A DNA stretch of 12,960 nt from VRUE01 sp036376915 (GCA_036376915.1 DASUZK010000116.1:1-12960); one strand, 5' to 3'; positions 1 to 7,675 are shown, numbered from the stretch's first letter. Numbers and translations are program-made. Notes: generated by a model not told the origin, from the sequence alone.

Positions 1-22
1 CCCGTCTTGAAGACGGGTTTTC
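1..22 (+). terminator. Terminator-like hairpin at the left edge
   Basis: Bases 1-7 (CCCGTCT) pair perfectly with 11-17 (AGACGGG) around a three-base loop, and a TTTT run follows at 18-21. This is the form of a short Rho-independent terminator read on the + strand, so it would end a gene lying left of the window. leuA, coming from the right on the minus strand, stops at 106 and also runs into this hairpin. Whether it has a U-tract in that direction depends on bases outside the window. The T run is short, so strength is uncertain. Confidence 0.5.
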
Positions 23-105
23 GCGGACTCGGCGGTGGACATGCGGCGACGATGCCACCTCCAGCGTCACGCGTGGTGCGCGGCGCCTCAAGGATGTGTG
101 ACGTT

Positions 106-1692
106 TTACGGGCCGGGAGTGCGTTCGACCGCGGCCTCAGCTGTGGCCGCCTCGGCCTCGCGGATCGCGGCGCCCTCCAGGGCGTTGGACAGCGCGCGGA
201 CGTAGGCTCGGGCCGAGGCCTCGAGAATGTCCGTTGCCACGCCCTGACCGGTGGCCAGTCGTCCCGCCGTGCGCAGCATCACGGTCACCTGACCGAGGGC
301 GTCCTCTCCCCCGGTGACGGCCTCGACCGTGTACTGGCGTAGCTCGCATTCAGTCCCGGTCGCCTTCTGGATCGCGTGGAAGATCGCGTCGACGGGACCG
401 TCGCCACCGGACTCCCCGACCGCTTCCTCGCCGGAGGGCATCTTCACGGCGACGCGGGCCAGGGGCTCCCGCCGGGAGCCCGCCTCGACCTCGAACCAGG
501 CCAGCTCGTGGGCGTCGGCCTTCTCTCGCATCTCGTCGGAGACGATCGCCTCCAGGTCCAGCGCCGTCACCTGCTTCTTGCGGTCGGCGACCTCCTTGAA
601 GCGCTTGAAGGCGGCGTTGAGGGCGTTGCCCTCGACCTTGAAGCCCAGCTGCTCCAGCGCGTCACGCAGGGCATGGCGGCCGGAGTGCTTGCCCAGGACG
701 ATCGAGTTCGACTCCAGGCCGACCTCGGTCGCATCCATGATCTCGTAGGTGGTGCGCTCCTTCAGCACGCCGTCCTGGTGGATCCCGGACTCGTGGGCGA
801 AGGCGTTGCGGCCGACGATCGCCTTGTTCGGCTGGATCGCGTACCCGGTGAGTCGCGAGACCATGCGGCTGGTGCGTGCCAGCTCCCGTGTGTTGATCGC
901 GGTGGTCAACCCGTGCACGTCCTCGCGGGTGCGGACAAGCATCACGATCTCCTCCAGAGAGCAGTTGCCGGCTCGCTCGCCGATGCCGTTGACGGCGCAC
1001 TCGACCTGACGAGCACCAGCCAGGACGCCGGCGTAGGAGTTGGCGACCGCCAGGCCCAGGTCGTCGTGGCAGTGGACCGACGTCTCGACGTCGCGCAGGG
1101 CCGGCACCAGCTCGTAGAGACGACGGAAGTAGTCCGCGTACTCCTCGGGCGTGGTGTAACCCACGGTGTCGGGGATGTTGATCACGGTGGCGCCCTCCTC
1201 GACCGCGATCGCGCACACTTCCGCCGTGAACTCGACGTCGGCACGGGTCGCGTCCATCGGCGAGAACTCGACGTCCTCGCAATAGGACTTGGCCAGCGTC
1301 ACCGCGGCGCGGGCCTGGCCCTTGACGTCCTCGCGGTCGGTCTGCAGCTGATGCTCGATGTGGATGTCGGAGGTCGAGATGAAGGTGTGGATGCGGGGCC
1401 GCTGCGAGTCCTTGATCGCCCCCCAGGCCGCGTCGATGTCGGCCTTGTGCGTGCGCGCCAGGCCGCAGATCACCGGCCCCTCGACGTTGCGCGAGATCGC
1501 CTCGACCGCCTCGAAGTCGCCGGGCGAGGTGATCGGGAAGCCGGCCTCGATCACGTCGACGCCGAGACGCGCCAGCTGCTGTGCGATCTCGACCTTCTCC
1601 GCGGTGTTCAGCGAGATGCCGGGTGACTGCTCCCCGTCGCGCAGCGTCGTATCGAAGATGTGGACGCGGTTTGCGTCGTCTGTTGGTGACAC
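106..1692 (-). CDS. leuA: 2-isopropylmalate synthase LeuA (type I, 528 aa)
   Basis: LeuA condenses acetyl-CoA with 2-oxoisovalerate to 2-isopropylmalate, the first committed step of leucine synthesis, in the cytosol. The catalytic TIM barrel opens with FDTTLRDGEQSPG (residues 13-25). Metal ligands are visible as D14, H207 and H209 (in VHCHDDLG) and N243 (in GERAGNCSLEE). HESGIHQDG (300-308) and LGKHSGRH (333-340) are further LeuA signatures. Residues from about 395 to 510 form the C-terminal LeuA dimer/leucine-feedback domain, including a glycine-rich GESGGDGP loop near 426-433. The length matches the about 515-aa type I enzymes and not the longer mycobacterial type. The start is GTG at 1692, preceded by GGAG at 1704-1701 with an 8-base spacer. 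The gene stands alone on its strand with a leader peptide upstream (1759-1818). The last 15 or so residues are an Ala/Glu-rich tail outside the family core. Identity is secure. Confidence 0.97.
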   Translation of the reverse strand: MSPTDDANRVHIFDTTLRDGEQSPGISLNTAEKVEIAQQLARLGVDVIEAGFPITSPGDFEAVEAISRNVEGPVICGLARTHKADIDAAWGAIKDSQRPRIHTFISTSDIHIEHQLQTDREDVKGQARAAVTLAKSYCEDVEFSPMDATRADVEFTAEVCAIAVEEGATVINIPDTVGYTTPEEYADYFRRLYELVPALRDVETSVHCHDDLGLAVANSYAGVLAGARQVECAVNGIGERAGNCSLEEIVMLVRTREDVHGLTTAINTRELARTSRMVSRLTGYAIQPNKAIVGRNAFAHESGIHQDGVLKERTTYEIMDATEVGLESNSIVLGKHSGRHALRDALEQLGFKVEGNALNAAFKRFKEVADRKKQVTALDLEAIVSDEMREKADAHELAWFEVEAGSRREPLARVAVKMPSGEEAVGESGGDGPVDAIFHAIQKATGTECELRQYTVEAVTGGEDALGQVTVMLRTAGRLATGQGVATDILEASARAYVRALSNALEGAAIREAEAATAEAAVERTPGP

Positions 1693-1697
1693 TGTTC

Positions 1698-1791
1698 CTT
1701 CTCCTTCTCTACTCCGTTTGAATGACCTTGTCTCTCGCGGCTATCGCGCCGCCCAGCGCTATTCCCCCCGAGGGGGGAGGAGAAGGAGAAG
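1698..1791 (-). promoter_or_regulatory. leuA translational attenuator: anti-Shine-Dalgarno helix
   Basis: In the leuA mRNA, CUUCUCCUUCUC (1791-1780) is a perfect 12-base complement of GAGAAGGAGAAG (1709-1698), which contains the leuA Shine-Dalgarno GGAG (1704-1701). The helix would enclose two local hairpins. One is CCCCC/GGGGG at 1777-1764 with a CUCG loop, made from the last leader codons. The other is GCGGC/GCCGC at 1752-1737 with a six-base loop. No U-run follows any of these stems, which favours control of translation over transcription termination. Inferred logic: a ribosome stalled on the Leu codons hides the 5' strand and exposes the leuA site, while a ribosome that finishes the leader lets the helix form and blocks leuA. 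Caution: purine-rich ribosome sites and CTC/CTT codons are partly complementary by nature. Confidence 0.75.
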
Positions 1792-1818
1792 CGCGAGGCT
1801 GTCGAAGCGGTAAGTCAT
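1759..1818 (-). CDS. leuL: leuA leader peptide (19 aa, six Leu codons)
   Basis: A short ORF begins with ATG at 1818 and ends with TAG at 1761-1759, 66 bases before leuA. It encodes MTYRFDSLALLLLLPPRGE. Six of 19 codons are leucine: one CTC at 1797-1795, then an uninterrupted run CTT CTC CTT CTC CTC at 1791-1777. A GGAG lies at 1825-1822, three bases before the ATG, which is close but usable. Leader peptides rich in the end-product amino acid are the hallmark of attenuation control of biosynthetic genes, and leuA leader peptides are known in actinobacteria. The Leu codons at 1791-1780 are also the exact complement of the leuA ribosome-binding region at 1709-1698, so reading these codons should directly change leuA accessibility. 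The gene name leuL is by function; no homology was tested. Confidence 0.85.
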   Translation of the reverse strand: MTYRFDSLALLLLLPPRGE

Positions 1819-1856
1819 TCGCTCCGTGCAGGGTAGCGCAGAATCGTGCGGCATCG

Positions 1857-3281
1857 GTGGGGTTTCGTAGGCTGCGCCGCATCGAGTCCACGCAACAGCG
1901 CACCAACTGGCTCGCTCTCTTCGCCATGGGGATCGCCGTGGTCGTGATCGCCAACGATTTCTCGGCGATCAACGTCGCCCTACCAACGATGGAGAAGGAC
2001 TTCGACACCAACGTCAACACGATCCAGTGGGTCGTCAACGCCTACGCGCTGACCTTCGGCGTGATGATCGTGACCGGGGGCCGGCTGGCCGACATGTTCG
2101 GGCGGCGCAACGCCTTCTTCCTCGGCACCGCGATCTTCGCCTCAATGTCCGCGCTAGGCGGCGCCGCGCAGTCCGAGGCCTGGCTGATCGCGACGAGGAC
2201 ACTGATGGGGATCGGCGGCGCGCTGATGTGGCCCGCGATCCTCGGCATGACCTATGCCCTCTTGCCCGAGGAAAAGGCCGGCCTGGCGGGCGGGATCATC
2301 CTCGGCGCGGCCGGGCTCGGCAACGCGATCGGGCCTCTGATCGGCGGCGTCCTCACCGACGCGCTCAGCTGGCGCTGGATCTTCTTCCTCAACGTGCCGA
2401 TCTCGGCCTTCGCCGTAGTGGTCACCTACAGGCTGGTCAAGGTCGCCGAGCCCGAGCCGGGTGAGCGGCGAATCGACTACCCGGGAATCGCGACGCTCTC
2501 GATCGGGCTGGTCGCGCTGCTCCTTGCCCTCGACCAGGGCGATGACTGGGGCTTCGGAGACCCGCGCGTGCTCGGCCTGTTCGCCCTAGCGGCGATCATG
2601 CTGGTCGCCTTCGCGCCGATCGAGCGCCGAGCGGGGCTCAGCGCCCTGGTGCCCCGATCGGTGATGGCCAACGAGAGCTTCCGTGCCTCCTGCCTGGCGA
2701 TCCTGCTGATGTCGGCGACCTTCTTTGCGGCGCTGCTCTACCTGCCGCAATTCATGCAGCACCAACTCGGCTACTCGCCGCTCGAGGCAGGCGTCGGCAT
2801 GCTCCCCTTCCTCGCCACCTTCGCCGGCGTCTCCTTCGTCGCCGGCCCGCTCTACGAGCGCCTCGGCGCGAAGCTGCTGGCCGTCGTGGGAGCCGGCTGC
2901 ATAACGATCTCCCCTTTCGCCTTCTCGCTGGTCGGCAACGACTCCGGTTACGAGTCGCTCATCGTCGGCATGGTGGTGCTCGGCATCGGCATCGGCAGCT
3001 TCTACCCGACCGCGACCACCGCCGGGGTCACCTCTGTCGAGGGGTCGCAGACCAGCCTCGCCGGCGGAATCGTCTACATGTTCCAGATCGCCGGCGGCTC
3101 GATCGGGCTGGCCCTCACGACCACGGTCTTCTCCGCGCAGGGCTCCTTCGTCGAGGGCATCCAAGCAGCCTTCCGGCTCGACGCGGGACTCTCGCTGGTC
3201 GGCTTCCTGATAGCGCTCTTCTTCGTCGGCGGGCGCCTGATAACGCGCCGCGGTAAAACCGGGAGCGCCCTTTCGGGCTAG
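1857..3281 (+). CDS. DHA2-family MFS drug/solute exporter (14 TM type)
   Basis: This is an integral membrane transporter of the major facilitator superfamily, most like the EmrB/QacA (DHA2) drug:proton antiporters; the substrate cannot be read from sequence. The first segment contains IANDFSAINVALPTMEKDF, a hallmark of the group. Motif A, GGRLADMFGRR, is at residues 74-84. A motif C-like stretch, GAAGLGNAIGPLIGG, is at about 150-164, and SWRWIFFLNVPI follows at about 172-183. Many further hydrophobic segments run to the C-terminus. The start chosen is GTG 1857, giving 474 aa with a short basic cytosolic lead. ATG 1926 would cut into the first membrane segment, and ATG 1722 would add 45 non-conserved residues and run antisense through the leuA leader. 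No strong ribosome-binding site precedes the GTG, so the exact start is uncertain. It diverges from leuA, and its stop codon overlaps that of the convergent RTX gene. Confidence 0.88.
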   Translation: MGFRRLRRIESTQQRTNWLALFAMGIAVVVIANDFSAINVALPTMEKDFDTNVNTIQWVVNAYALTFGVMIVTGGRLADMFGRRNAFFLGTAIFASMSALGGAAQSEAWLIATRTLMGIGGALMWPAILGMTYALLPEEKAGLAGGIILGAAGLGNAIGPLIGGVLTDALSWRWIFFLNVPISAFAVVVTYRLVKVAEPEPGERRIDYPGIATLSIGLVALLLALDQGDDWGFGDPRVLGLFALAAIMLVAFAPIERRAGLSALVPRSVMANESFRASCLAILLMSATFFAALLYLPQFMQHQLGYSPLEAGVGMLPFLATFAGVSFVAGPLYERLGAKLLAVVGAGCITISPFAFSLVGNDSGYESLIVGMVVLGIGIGSFYPTATTAGVTSVEGSQTSLAGGIVYMFQIAGGSIGLALTTTVFSAQGSFVEGIQAAFRLDAGLSLVGFLIALFFVGGRLITRRGKTGSALSG

Positions 3282-3865
3282 CGCATCGGCACGGCGTCGT
3301 GCTCTGCGTAGACAACGTCCATGCCCGGCCCGTCGCGCAACTCGTCGCGCCCCGGTCCACCGCGCAGAACGTCGTCGCCGGGCCCACCCAGCAAGAGGTC
3401 ACTTCCCGGCCCACCGAAGATCAGGTCGTCTCCCGCCCGGCCTCCGAGCCGATCGCCGCCCGGGCCGCCGATCAGTTTGTCTGCCCCACTGCCGCCGATC
3501 AGCAGATCCTTGCCCGGTCCACCCCGCATCGTCACCGGCACCTCGACCGGGCGCGACACGGCCACCTTGTCGTCCTTGGGACCGGCGTTGACCTCGAAGC
3601 CGGCGACCAGCGGAGCGTCGCAGATCAGCTCGTTCGGGTTTTCGGGCGCGTTCCGGCAGACCGTCCCGCCGACTTCCAGCGGCACGACCGAGTCGATCAC
3701 GTAGTCGTAGCCGTCTGGGGTGAGCCAGATGCGCATCGTGTTCTGCTCCGACCCACCGGCCAGGACGATCGTGTAGGTGGTCGGTTCTTCGGGGGCCTCG
3801 GCGCGCGCTAGCGGTGCGATCCCAACCGCCAGCACAGCGAGCAAAGTGACGACCTTCTTCTTCAT
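3278..3865 (-). CDS. Small secreted RTX-type calcium-binding repeat protein
   Basis: The 195-aa product begins with a typical signal peptide: KKK charge, a hydrophobic core, and an ARAEA end near residues 20-24. A middle domain of about 90 residues carries two cysteines (C70, C82) that could form a disulfide once exported; I do not recognise this domain. Residues 115-186 are eight tandem nonapeptides of the GGxGxDxUx RTX pattern, such as GGPGKDLLI, GGSGADKLI and GGPGDDVLR. Such repeats fold into a calcium-filled beta-roll outside the cell. The final nine residues follow the last repeat. AAAGG lies eight bases before the ATG. It is the last gene of the serC-serA-oxidoreductase run, 29 bases after the oxidoreductase, and its stop overlaps the MFS stop. 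There is no toxin, protease or lipase domain, so a structural or surface role is possible but unproven. Confidence 0.85.
   Translation of the reverse strand: MKKKVVTLLAVLAVGIAPLARAEAPEEPTTYTIVLAGGSEQNTMRIWLTPDGYDYVIDSVVPLEVGGTVCRNAPENPNELICDAPLVAGFEVNAGPKDDKVAVSRPVEVPVTMRGGPGKDLLIGGSGADKLIGGPGGDRLGGRAGDDLIFGGPGSDLLLGGPGDDVLRGGPGRDELRDGPGMDVVYAEHDAVPMR
3308..3523 (-). repeat. Eight tandem 27-base units encoding RTX nonapeptides
   Basis: The DNA encodes residues 115-186 of the RTX protein as eight in-register nonapeptides. Six begin with the full GG-x-G-x-D pattern; the fourth (GRAGDDLIF) and the eighth (DGPGMDVVY) are degenerate. At DNA level the units share a GGXCCGGG-like core but differ at third positions, so this is an old protein-level repeat and not a recent exact duplication. 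Confidence 0.85.
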
Positions 3866-3894
3866 CGCAGCAACCTTTCGCCCCGGGCGAACGC

Positions 3895-4929
3895 CTACCC
3901 TGGAAACAACACGACCTTGCCGACGTTGCGGCGCTCGGCGATGAACCGGTGGGCCTCGCTCGCTCGCTCGAAGGGGAACGACTCGGCGACGACCGGCTCG
4001 AGGCGACCCGCTTCGAGGTCGGCCATCAGCGGCTGCGTAACCCGGTCGAGGTTGCCCTCGCGTTCCCACCACTTGAGCATGTTGAGCCCGAAGACGCCTT
4101 TGTTCTCGTTCATCATCGCCAGGCTCTTCCACCACGGGACCGTCGCCAGCGGCATCTTGAGGAGCCCCTTCAGCATTGCCGGGAGGTCGCGGCCGCTTTC
4201 GTTCGTCACCTCGGAGAGCCCGTACATGACGAGCCGCCCGCCCGGGCGCAGCAGCCGGTAGTCCTTGCGGAAGGAGGTGGGGCCGAGCGCGTCGATGATC
4301 AGGTCGACGCCCTCGCCGTTGGTCAGGCGCATCGTCTCCGCCTCGAAGTCGAGGTTGCGGTAGTCGATCGGGTGGTCGACGCCCTGGGCGCGGATCGCGT
4401 CGTGCTTCGCCGGCGAGGCCGTGCCGAAGATCTCCGCGCCTGCGTTGCGGGCGATCTGCGTGGCCGAGATCCCAACGCCCCCGGCGGCCGCGTGGATCAG
4501 CACCCGGGTCCCCTCGCGCAGACTGCCCATCATGACGAGGGCCGCGTAGGCGGTGCCGTAGTTGACCGGGAAGGCCGCTCCCTGCTCGAAGTTGAGCCGC
4601 TCGGGCATCGGCAGCGCCTGCTCGGCGGGAACCGTGACGAGCTCCGCCTGGCCGCCGAAACGGGTCCCGGCGACGACGCGGTCGCCGACCTCGTGCTCGC
4701 TCACACCCTCCCCCACCGACTCGACCGTGCCGGCCACCTCGTAGCCCATAACACAGGGCGGTTTGGGGGCGTCGGGGTAGAGGCCCACCCGCGCCATCGT
4801 GTCGGCGAAGTTGATTCCGGCTGCCTTGACCGCGATTCGCACCTCGCCCGGACCGACCGGGGGGTCGGGCATCTCCTGAACCCTGAGCACCTCGGGCCCA
4901 CCCGTACCGGTCTGAACCAGCGCTTTCAC
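3895..4929 (-). CDS. NADPH:quinone reductase-like medium-chain reductase (zinc-free MDR)
   Basis: The 344-aa protein is a zinc-independent member of the medium-chain dehydrogenase/reductase family, near quinone oxidoreductase and VAT-1-like proteins. An N-terminal GroES-like domain (MKALVQTGTGGPEVL; AAGINFADTMARVG at 37-49; GYEVAGTVESVG at 62-73) precedes a Rossmann domain whose nucleotide loop AAAGGVG is at 147-153. The catalytic and structural zinc cysteines of alcohol dehydrogenases are absent. It probably reduces a quinone or an enone with NADPH in the cytosol; the true substrate is unknown. The start is GTG 4929, giving the canonical MKALV opening; an AGG lies about nine bases upstream. 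It lies 26 bases after serA and 29 before the RTX gene, so it is likely co-transcribed with both. Its link to serine synthesis is not obvious. Confidence 0.88.
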   Translation of the reverse strand: MKALVQTGTGGPEVLRVQEMPDPPVGPGEVRIAVKAAGINFADTMARVGLYPDAPKPPCVMGYEVAGTVESVGEGVSEHEVGDRVVAGTRFGGQAELVTVPAEQALPMPERLNFEQGAAFPVNYGTAYAALVMMGSLREGTRVLIHAAAGGVGISATQIARNAGAEIFGTASPAKHDAIRAQGVDHPIDYRNLDFEAETMRLTNGEGVDLIIDALGPTSFRKDYRLLRPGGRLVMYGLSEVTNESGRDLPAMLKGLLKMPLATVPWWKSLAMMNENKGVFGLNMLKWWEREGNLDRVTQPLMADLEAGRLEPVVAESFPFERASEAHRFIAERRNVGKVVLFPG

Positions 4930-4955
4930 GACACAAGCCTAAGCGCTAGGAGTCC

Positions 4956-6536
4956 TTAGAGGTCTACCGCGCGGCCGACCGAGAAACCGTCCAGCTCAAG
5001 GATCTTGGCGACCGTCTCCTCGTGGACCGGCGCGTCGGTGGTCAGCGCCATCACCGCGCGCTCGCCATCCTCCTCGGCGCCGACGGCGGCGGAGACGATG
5101 TTGACCCCCTCCTCGCCGAAGACGGTGCCGACCCTGCCGATCATCCCCGGCCGGTCGTCATAGCGGAAGACGGCGATGTGCTCGGCGAGGGGCAGGTAGA
5201 AGCTCTCGCGCCAGACCGAGACCAGGTAGGGCTCGTTGCGGGGACCTACCCCGGTGCCGGCGACCTCGACCTCGTCACCGCCGGAGCGGAGAGAGACGGT
5301 GACCAGCTCGGTGAAGTCATCGGAGCTCGACTCCTTCGTCTCGACCAGCTCGATGCCCCGTTCCTCGGCCATCTGCGGAGCGTTGACCAGGTTGACCGGC
5401 TCCTCGGTGTGCCCGGCGAGAATCCCGACCAGGACGCCGATGCCGAGCAGTCGCGTGTCGTACTGGGCGAGCTTGCCGCGGAACTCGACCGCGACGCGGT
5501 CGACGGACCCCTGCGCCAGCCCCTCGGCGAGCCGGCCGAGCTTTTCGCAGAGCGGCACGAAGGGCGCCAGCGCTTCCATTTCCTCGGGGCGAACGGCGGC
5601 GATGTTGACCGCGTTGGTGACGACCGCGCCGGTCAGCGCCGCGGTCACCTGCTCGGCGGTGACGATGCCGGCCCGGTCCTGCGCCTCCGCCGTGGAGGCA
5701 CCCAGGTGCGGCGTGACGACGACGTCGCCGCGGGAGAAGACCGGGTGATCGGTGAACGGCTCGGAGGGAAAGACGTCGAGCGCCGCGCCGCCGACCTTGC
5801 CCGACTCCAGCCCGTCGACCAGGGCGTCGAGGTCGACCAGCTCGCCGCGGGCGCAGTTGACGATCCGCACCCCCTCCTTCATCGCCGCGATCGCCTCGGC
5901 GTCGACCAGGTTCACCGTCTCCGGCGTCTTCGGAACGTGGACGGTGACGACGTCCGCACGCCCGTAGAGCTCCTCGAGGCTGTCGGCGCCCTCGACGCCC
6001 AGCTCGCGGAAGCGCTCGGTCGAGACGAACTTGTCAAAGGCGACCACGTCCATCTCGAACCCCTGGGCGCGCTTGGCGACGAGCTGGCCGATGCGGCCGA
6101 AGCCGACGATGCCGATCGTCTTGCCGTATAGCTCGGCCCCCTTGTATTTGGCCCGGTCCCAGCGCCCGTCGACGAGCGCGCCGTGGGCCTGCGGCACGTT
6201 GCGGAAGAGCGCCAGGGCGAGGGCGACGGTGTGCTCGGCGGCGGCCACGGAGTTCGATTCCGGCGCGTTGGCGACGACGATCCCGCGTCGCGTCGCGGCC
6301 GGGATGTCGACGTTGTCGACGCCGGTGCCGGCGCGGCCGATCACCTTGAGGTTGGTGGCGCGCTCGATCAAGTCGGCGGTGAGCTTCGTCGCCGAGCGGA
6401 TCAGGATCGCGTCATAGCCGGCGATCTTCTCGGCCAGCTCCTCATCGGACATCTCCAAACCGAGGTCGACCTCGAAGTTTTCGCGCAGGAGCTCGACGCC
6501 GGAGTCGGCGATCTTCTCCTTGACCAGGACTTTCAT
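4956..6536 (-). CDS. serA: D-3-phosphoglycerate dehydrogenase SerA (long form, ACT domain)
   Basis: SerA oxidises 3-phosphoglycerate to 3-phosphohydroxypyruvate with NAD+, opening the serine pathway. The 526-aa length is the long, actinobacterial-type form. The NAD-binding loop GFGRIG is at 145-150. Catalytic residues are visible as R230 (in NCARGE), E259 (in PSEP) and H277 (in TPHLGAS). An intervening allosteric substrate-binding domain covers about 315-440. A C-terminal ACT domain starts near IAVFRYDDRPGMIGRVG and ends the protein at AVDL, consistent with serine feedback. The start is ATG 6536; it overlaps the serC stop as ATGA, and GGAGG stands seven bases upstream inside the end of serC. 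The two genes are therefore likely translationally coupled and make successive pathway enzymes. Confidence 0.97.
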   Translation of the reverse strand: MKVLVKEKIADSGVELLRENFEVDLGLEMSDEELAEKIAGYDAILIRSATKLTADLIERATNLKVIGRAGTGVDNVDIPAATRRGIVVANAPESNSVAAAEHTVALALALFRNVPQAHGALVDGRWDRAKYKGAELYGKTIGIVGFGRIGQLVAKRAQGFEMDVVAFDKFVSTERFRELGVEGADSLEELYGRADVVTVHVPKTPETVNLVDAEAIAAMKEGVRIVNCARGELVDLDALVDGLESGKVGGAALDVFPSEPFTDHPVFSRGDVVVTPHLGASTAEAQDRAGIVTAEQVTAALTGAVVTNAVNIAAVRPEEMEALAPFVPLCEKLGRLAEGLAQGSVDRVAVEFRGKLAQYDTRLLGIGVLVGILAGHTEEPVNLVNAPQMAEERGIELVETKESSSDDFTELVTVSLRSGGDEVEVAGTGVGPRNEPYLVSVWRESFYLPLAEHIAVFRYDDRPGMIGRVGTVFGEEGVNIVSAAVGAEEDGERAVMALTTDAPVHEETVAKILELDGFSVGRAVDL

Positions 6537-7675
6537 CTCCGAGCCTCCCCCACGTTCTCGACGATCCAATCGATGCAGGCCGTCAGTGCCTCGACGTCGG
6601 CCGGCTCGACCGCCGGGAACATCCCGACTCGCAGCTGGTTGCGACCGAGCTTGCGGTAGGGCTCGACGTCGACGATGCCGTTTGCGCGCAGGGTCGCGGC
6701 GACCGCGGCGGCGTCGACCGAATCGTCGAAGTCGATCGTGCCGACGAGCAGCGAGCGCTTTGCCGGGTCGGCGACGAACGGAGAGGCGAAGCCGGACCGC
6801 TCGGCCCAGCCGTAGAGATGCCCCGAAGAGGCCGAGGTCCGCTCCACGCACCAGTCCAGGCCCCCGCCCTCGAGCATCCACTCGACCTGATCGGCGAGCA
6901 GGAGCAGTGTGGCCAGGGCGGGCGTGTTGTACGTCTGCTCCTTGCGCGAGTTCTCCAGCGCGGTCTGCAGCGAGAGAAAGCCGGGCTGCCAGCGCCCCTC
7001 GGCGCCGTCGAGCTGCCCGATCCGCTCGATCGCCGCGGGGCTGAGCAGGGCCAGCCAGAGGCCGCCGTCGGCGCCAAAGGCCTTCTGCGGTGCGAAGTAG
7101 TAAGCGTCTGCCTGGCTCACGTCCACCGGCAGGCCACCGGCACCCGAGGTGGCGTCGATCAGGACGAGCGCGTCGCCGGCGTCGGCGGGCCGCTCGACCG
7201 GGACCATCACGCCGGTCGAGGTCTCGTTGTGCGCCCAGGCGATCGCGTCAGCCGCGGGGTCCCCCTTGGGCGCGGGCGCGTCTCCGGGGTCCGCCTCGAC
7301 CACGATCGGGTCGGCCAGAAACGGAGCGCCCGCGATCGCCTTGGCGAACTTCTGCGAGAACTCGCCGTAGGTGAGGTGCAGCGAGCGCTCTCGCACCAAC
7401 CAGACCGCGGCGGCGTCCCAGAAGGCGGTCGTGCCGCCGTTGCCGAGGACGATCTCGTAGCCCTCGGGCGCGCTGAACAACTCCACCAGGCCGCCTCGAA
7501 CGCGACCGACCAGGTCGCGAACCGGCTTCTGGCGATGCGAAGTTCCCATCAACGCCGACCGCTCTGCCAGGCGCGCCAGAGCCTCGGGCCGCACCTTCGA
7601 CGGCCCGCAACCGAAGCGGCCGTCGTCCGGCTTGAGCTCGGCGGGGATCTGGGTTGTGCCTGTTGCTGAGGCCAT
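6533..7675 (-). CDS. serC: Phosphoserine aminotransferase SerC (actinobacterial type)
   Basis: SerC transfers an amino group from glutamate to 3-phosphohydroxypyruvate, giving O-phosphoserine; it uses pyridoxal phosphate. The 380-aa protein has the actinobacterial N-terminus (IPAELKPDDGRFGCGPSKVRPE, residues 10-31). It has the active-site approach LGNGGTTAFWD (77-87), the cofactor aspartate in LIDATSGAGG (172-181), and the Schiff-base lysine K198 in YYFAPQKAFGADGG. The closing part includes RVGMFPAVEPADV and a final DWIVENVG. The start is ATG 7673-7675, which gives a normal N-terminus; the upstream ribosome-binding site is weak. It is the first gene of the serC-serA-oxidoreductase-RTX run, and is divergent from the cupin gene with 99 bases between. 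A phosphoserine phosphatase (serB) is not in the window. Confidence 0.95.
   Translation of the reverse strand: MASATGTTQIPAELKPDDGRFGCGPSKVRPEALARLAERSALMGTSHRQKPVRDLVGRVRGGLVELFSAPEGYEIVLGNGGTTAFWDAAAVWLVRERSLHLTYGEFSQKFAKAIAGAPFLADPIVVEADPGDAPAPKGDPAADAIAWAHNETSTGVMVPVERPADAGDALVLIDATSGAGGLPVDVSQADAYYFAPQKAFGADGGLWLALLSPAAIERIGQLDGAEGRWQPGFLSLQTALENSRKEQTYNTPALATLLLLADQVEWMLEGGGLDWCVERTSASSGHLYGWAERSGFASPFVADPAKRSLLVGTIDFDDSVDAAAVAATLRANGIVDVEPYRKLGRNQLRVGMFPAVEPADVEALTACIDWIVENVGEARR

Noticed and set aside
376..1626. 416-codon open frame on the + strand antisense to leuA
   Set aside because: Composition-driven shadow of leuA in G+C-rich DNA; arginine/valine/leucine-rich without any recognisable domain, while the minus-strand frame has full LeuA motifs.
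1777..1791. GGAGGAGAAGGAGAAG on the + strand as a ribosome-binding site for the MFS gene
   Set aside because: No ATG, GTG or TTG lies at a usable distance downstream in the MFS frame; the tract is explained as the complement of the leader Leu codons.
3866..4936. Open frame extending the RTX protein upstream across the oxidoreductase gene
   Set aside because: The extension is arginine/glycine-rich nonsense overlapping a clear MDR protein, and the signal peptide at 3865 with its ribosome-binding site marks the true start.
6537..6881. N-terminal extension of the serA frame inside serC
   Set aside because: Arginine-rich out-of-frame reading of serC; the ATGA overlap and GGAGG fix the serA start at 6536.
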